Below are positions 61,445 through 64,000 of a stretch of DNA of 64,000 bases, in pieces. The translations under genes were made by a program, and so were the position numbers. The DNA comes from Bacilli bacterium. GTDB lineage: Bacteria > Bacillota_I > Bacilli_A > RFN20 > CAG-288. Positions within the stretch are counted from its first letter, which is position 1. Each line of letters starts with the position of its first letter. The stretch spans positions 257,384 through 321,383 of the forward strand of contig JALCRV010000001.1 of NCBI GenBank assembly GCA_022652945.1. Reading direction: 5' to 3'. The notes under the pieces are model-generated. The model had not been told where the DNA came from, searched no databases, and saw only the letters and a program-made list of their open reading frames with translations.

Positions 61445-63559
61445 ATGAAATCCAGCACAATGCCTGAAAAAGCAAAATATCTATTTTCTTGGTGGATGGC
61501 TGCCCTTTTATTCCTCGGAATAGGTTTAAATGTGGGACTTAGCCGTTTAATGATAGCCTTAAAAGCCCCCTTATTTTTCGATGCTCTCGGCACCAGTATC
61601 GCCTCTGCTGTCTCCGGGCCAATCGGTGGGATGTTAACTGCGCTTTTAACTCAAAGCATCGAGATGGCCTTCGACTTAACTAGCATCTATTACGCTCTCG
61701 CTTTTATCATCTTTGCCGCACTTATCTCTTTTGCGGTCCGCCTTGGTCTTTTTAATAAGCTCTGGGGACTTCCTATCGTTATTTTTGCTTCTTCTTTTAT
61801 CCTTTCACTTTTTCAGTCCTTAATCTTTTTCTTCCTTTCAAATGGAAGCGTTGACTACGCCTTTATCGGAGGTCTTTCTGAAATTTTTGTTAATCAGGGA
61901 TTCCCTTCTTTTTTAGCCTTATGGCTAGCCGCCTGGCTTTACCAGCTTCTAGATAAAACCATCTCGGTCGTCTTAGTCTACCTTCTCGTCCGTTTCCTTC
62001 CAGATAAAATCCTTGCCCATTATCTGCAGGGTGGTTGCTTTTATAAAAAGGAGCCGATCAAGAATTTTAGCAAAAAAATCCGTTGGCATTCCATCCAAGG
62101 CAAGGCCACCATCATGGTCTCGATTATCAGCATCGCTTTAGTTGCAATTATCTCTGTAGTTTCCTCCACGATCTATCAGAATAAATGCATCTCTTACTAT
62201 TCAGAAATCGGTCAGGATTATACGAAAGCTATGTGCGAGATAATCCCTGGGGATGATGTGGATAGTTTCCTGATTGCCGGCCAGAAAGACAGCGAATACG
62301 CCTTAGCGGAAAAAAGCCTTTACGGTCTTTTTAATTCCTGCGATAAAATCGAATACATGTACGTCTATAAAATCGAAGAGGATGGTTGCCACGTGGTCTT
62401 CGATTTAGATACCCCGGAAGTTAAAGGAGCAGAAAGAGGAGAAGTTGTTCCTTTCGATGAAGGTTTCACCGAGTATCTTCCTGCTTTAAAGGCCGGAGAG
62501 GAAATTCAGCCGATTATTTCTTCCGATCAATACGGCTGGCTTTGCTCTGTTTATACCCCGCTTCACGATTCGAACAACAAAACTGTCGCCTACGCTTGCA
62601 CAGATATCGATATGCGCGATATCACTGCGGATATCAATTCCTTCTTAATGAAACTGCTCGGTTTAGTCTTTAGCTTTATTATCCTTTCTCTTTGCTTGGC
62701 TTATTATTACATCGATAATCTCTTGATTCAGCCGCTTAATACCTTGGTCAAAAGAACCAGAGACTATAAAGAAGTCGGTATTGAGAATTGGAGCGTAAGC
62801 CCTATTAGAAACCAGCAAAAAGAGATCACCACCAAGGACGAACTAGAAGAATTATTCGTCTCCTTAAAAGAGTCCGAAGATGCCGCCAGCGAAGATTATC
62901 GGACTATCGAAGAACAGACCGCCAAGATGCTACGGATGGAAAGAAATATCGTCCTGGCGATGGCTAACATGGTTGAATTAAGAGATAAAAATACCGGGGA
63001 GCATATTAAGAGAACCTCTTTCTACGTCGAGCTGATCGCTAATCAGTTATATAAGGAAAAGGCTTTCCCCGATATCCTTACTGATGATTACCGTAAGGAT
63101 GTCATCCTCGCCGCTCCTCTTCACGATGTCGGCAAAATCAAAATCTCCGATACAGTCTTAAATAAGCCCGGTAAATTAACCGACGAAGAATTCGCCATTA
63201 TGAAGACCCACACCAGCGAAGGCAAAAGAATTATCGATATGGCCTTGGAAGGCATCACCGGCAACACTTACTTAGAGGTGGCTAGAGATATGGCAGCTTA
63301 CCATCATGAGAAATGGGATGGCAGCGGATATATGGAAGGACTAAAAGGCGAACAGATTCCCCTTTCCGCTCGTATTATGGCGGTCGCCGATGTCTTTGAT
63401 GCCTTGGTCTCTAAGCGTTCTTATAAGGAACCATTCCCTTATCCGACCGCGATCGATATCATCAAAAAAGAATCGGGAACCCATTTTGATCCGGAAGTAG
63501 TTAAGGCCTTTTTAGAAGTTCAAGAAGATGTGAAAAAAGAACTGAATATCAAAGAGTAA
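61445..63559 (+). CDS. Membrane receptor with ECF-S-like domain, Cache-like sensor and HD-GYP phosphodiesterase
   Basis: The 704-residue protein appears to be a sensor-controlled phosphohydrolase. Residues 1-195 contain about six hydrophobic segments. The text FFDALGTSIASAVSGPIGGM resembles the DxxGTxxAxxxxGPxxG motif of ECF-transporter S components. A second anchored sensor follows: helix 222-243, an outside domain 245-395 with CxVY-like beta strands, helix 402-423, then a HAMP-like linker. The HD-GYP domain (about 495-700) has TGEHIKR, LHDVGKIKISDTVLNKPGKL, KTHTSEGKRI, HHEKWDGSGYMEGL and AVADVFDAL. The Pro of GYP is Met. HD-GYP enzymes hydrolyse c-di-GMP or related dinucleotides; activity here is likely but unproven. 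GAGAGG precedes the ATG. Confidence 0.87.
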   Translation: MKSSTMPEKAKYLFSWWMAALLFLGIGLNVGLSRLMIALKAPLFFDALGTSIASAVSGPIGGMLTALLTQSIEMAFDLTSIYYALAFIIFAALISFAVRLGLFNKLWGLPIVIFASSFILSLFQSLIFFFLSNGSVDYAFIGGLSEIFVNQGFPSFLALWLAAWLYQLLDKTISVVLVYLLVRFLPDKILAHYLQGGCFYKKEPIKNFSKKIRWHSIQGKATIMVSIISIALVAIISVVSSTIYQNKCISYYSEIGQDYTKAMCEIIPGDDVDSFLIAGQKDSEYALAEKSLYGLFNSCDKIEYMYVYKIEEDGCHVVFDLDTPEVKGAERGEVVPFDEGFTEYLPALKAGEEIQPIISSDQYGWLCSVYTPLHDSNNKTVAYACTDIDMRDITADINSFLMKLLGLVFSFIILSLCLAYYYIDNLLIQPLNTLVKRTRDYKEVGIENWSVSPIRNQQKEITTKDELEELFVSLKESEDAASEDYRTIEEQTAKMLRMERNIVLAMANMVELRDKNTGEHIKRTSFYVELIANQLYKEKAFPDILTDDYRKDVILAAPLHDVGKIKISDTVLNKPGKLTDEEFAIMKTHTSEGKRIIDMALEGITGNTYLEVARDMAAYHHEKWDGSGYMEGLKGEQIPLSARIMAVADVFDALVSKRSYKEPFPYPTAIDIIKKESGTHFDPEVVKAFLEVQEDVKKELNIKE

Positions 63560-63597
63560 CAAAAGAGACTTCCTTTTAAAGACAATCCAGAAGACTT

Positions 63598-63642
63598 AAA
63601 AACCCCTATCTTAGGCTTTTTATAATGCCAAAGATGAGGGGT
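63598..63642 (-). terminator. Terminator of the gene at the right edge
   Basis: On the minus strand ACCCCTCATCTT pairs with AAGATAGGGGT (one bulge), with an inner GGC/GCC stem, followed by TTTTTAAG. It lies between convergent genes. Confidence 0.7.
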
Positions 63643-63672
63643 AAACATCTCTAGATCAAAGAGCTTTTAAAA

Positions 63673-64000
63673 TTAGTTGGTCGGCAGAATGAAGTCCCAC
63701 GCAACCATGCCGGAAGCGCCCATGCCGGCGATAGCGATTGAAAGAGTCAACGCTGGAATTTCGTCTTCCTTATCAGCGACCGATAAGGAATAAGCGGTGC
63801 CGACTGAGATCATCTTCGGGACCATCGTCGCCACATATCTGTCTTTCTGATAAAGCTTAAAATTGAAACCCAGGACATCGCCTTCGATCCGATAGCCCAT
63901 AAAATCAACTTTATAACGCGGATGCATGAAAGATATCTTACCAACGATTCTGCCTTTCAGTTCCCCGTTGATAATCAGATCATATTTACCTATCAAGTTA
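63673..64000 (-). CDS. LURP-one-like (LOR/YxjI-type) protein, 5' part outside window
   Basis: The frame is open to the edge of the window; the first possible start inside is a TTG at 63996, so the beginning is likely missing. About 108 residues are visible. They show the alternating beta-strand pattern of LURP-one-related proteins: GKISFMHPRYKVDFMGYRIE, GDVLGFNFKLYQKDRYVATM and ADKEDEIPALTLSIAIAGM near the end. The fold resembles tubby and phospholipid scramblases; the role in bacteria is not known. The identification is by pattern only. Confidence 0.6.
   Translation of the reverse strand, partial: NLIGKYDLIINGELKGRIVGKISFMHPRYKVDFMGYRIEGDVLGFNFKLYQKDRYVATMVPKMISVGTAYSLSVADKEDEIPALTLSIAIAGMGASGMVAWDFILPTN

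Overview
The window comes from a low-to-moderate G+C Firmicute, most likely a Bacilli-class lineage near the Erysipelotrichales/Mollicutes-like gut groups. Evidence is the clustering of genes that sit near oriC in Bacillus (dnaX-ybaB-recR-tmk-holB-ricT-rsmI, prfA-prmC, rqcP, tilS, mfd, pth, ftsH, rpmG-secE-nusG, metG), a short MetG without a C-terminal tRNA-binding domain, NusG with an acidic N-terminal extension, and Gram-positive-style lipoproteins. TGA is a stop codon here (ATGA and GTGA overlaps), so this is genetic code 11, not the Mycoplasma code. No genus is assigned. No tRNA, rRNA, CRISPR array, IS element or prophage gene was found.

Left part (1-15.6 kb): after the 3' end of a PAP2 phosphatase gene, a compact minus-strand operon runs dnaX > ybaB > recR > tmk > holB > ricT > rsmI. 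Upstream on the same strand are prfA-prmC, a large YfhO-type membrane protein and the TldD/TldE protease pair. A gene-free stretch of about 480 bp (12.36-12.84 kb) holds several palindromes and a structured yfhO leader.

Middle part (15.6-35.7 kb): a lysine riboswitch with its terminator controls a three-gene polar amino-acid ABC transporter, predicted to import lysine. Then come LemA/DUF3137, an aldo-keto reductase, a TM2 protein, a 1187-residue protein that looks like a catalytically dead DUF4011-type helicase, tsaC-rpiB, a DUF2089/DUF4097 pair, rqcP with a tiny divIC-like membrane ORF and tilS, then mfd-pth, an MFS sugar transporter and DUF523.

Right part (35.7-64 kb): an S41 protease lipoprotein, GNAT-dusB, an FtsH with an extra C-terminal domain, rpmG-secE-nusG behind a strong promoter, a second GNAT gene, metG, rpmE, and an oligopeptide transporter operon oppA-B-C-D-F. 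OppD carries a roughly 245-residue coiled-coil insert, OppF a smaller one, OppC a roughly 355-residue extracytoplasmic insert, and OppA an extra C-terminal domain. An M6 metalloprotease lipoprotein, a membrane-anchored coiled-coil protein of unknown function, an HD-GYP receptor with an ECF-S-like membrane domain, and a LURP-one-like protein at the right edge follow. Surface proteases and an enlarged Opp transporter suggest a scavenger of extracellular peptides, which fits the lysine-sensing importer.

The strongest items for follow-up are the pseudo-helicase (21696-25259), the enlarged Opp apparatus (47492-56825), the HD-GYP receptor (61445-63559), the Asn/His-rich RicT tail and the start-less small ORF at 61147-61386.
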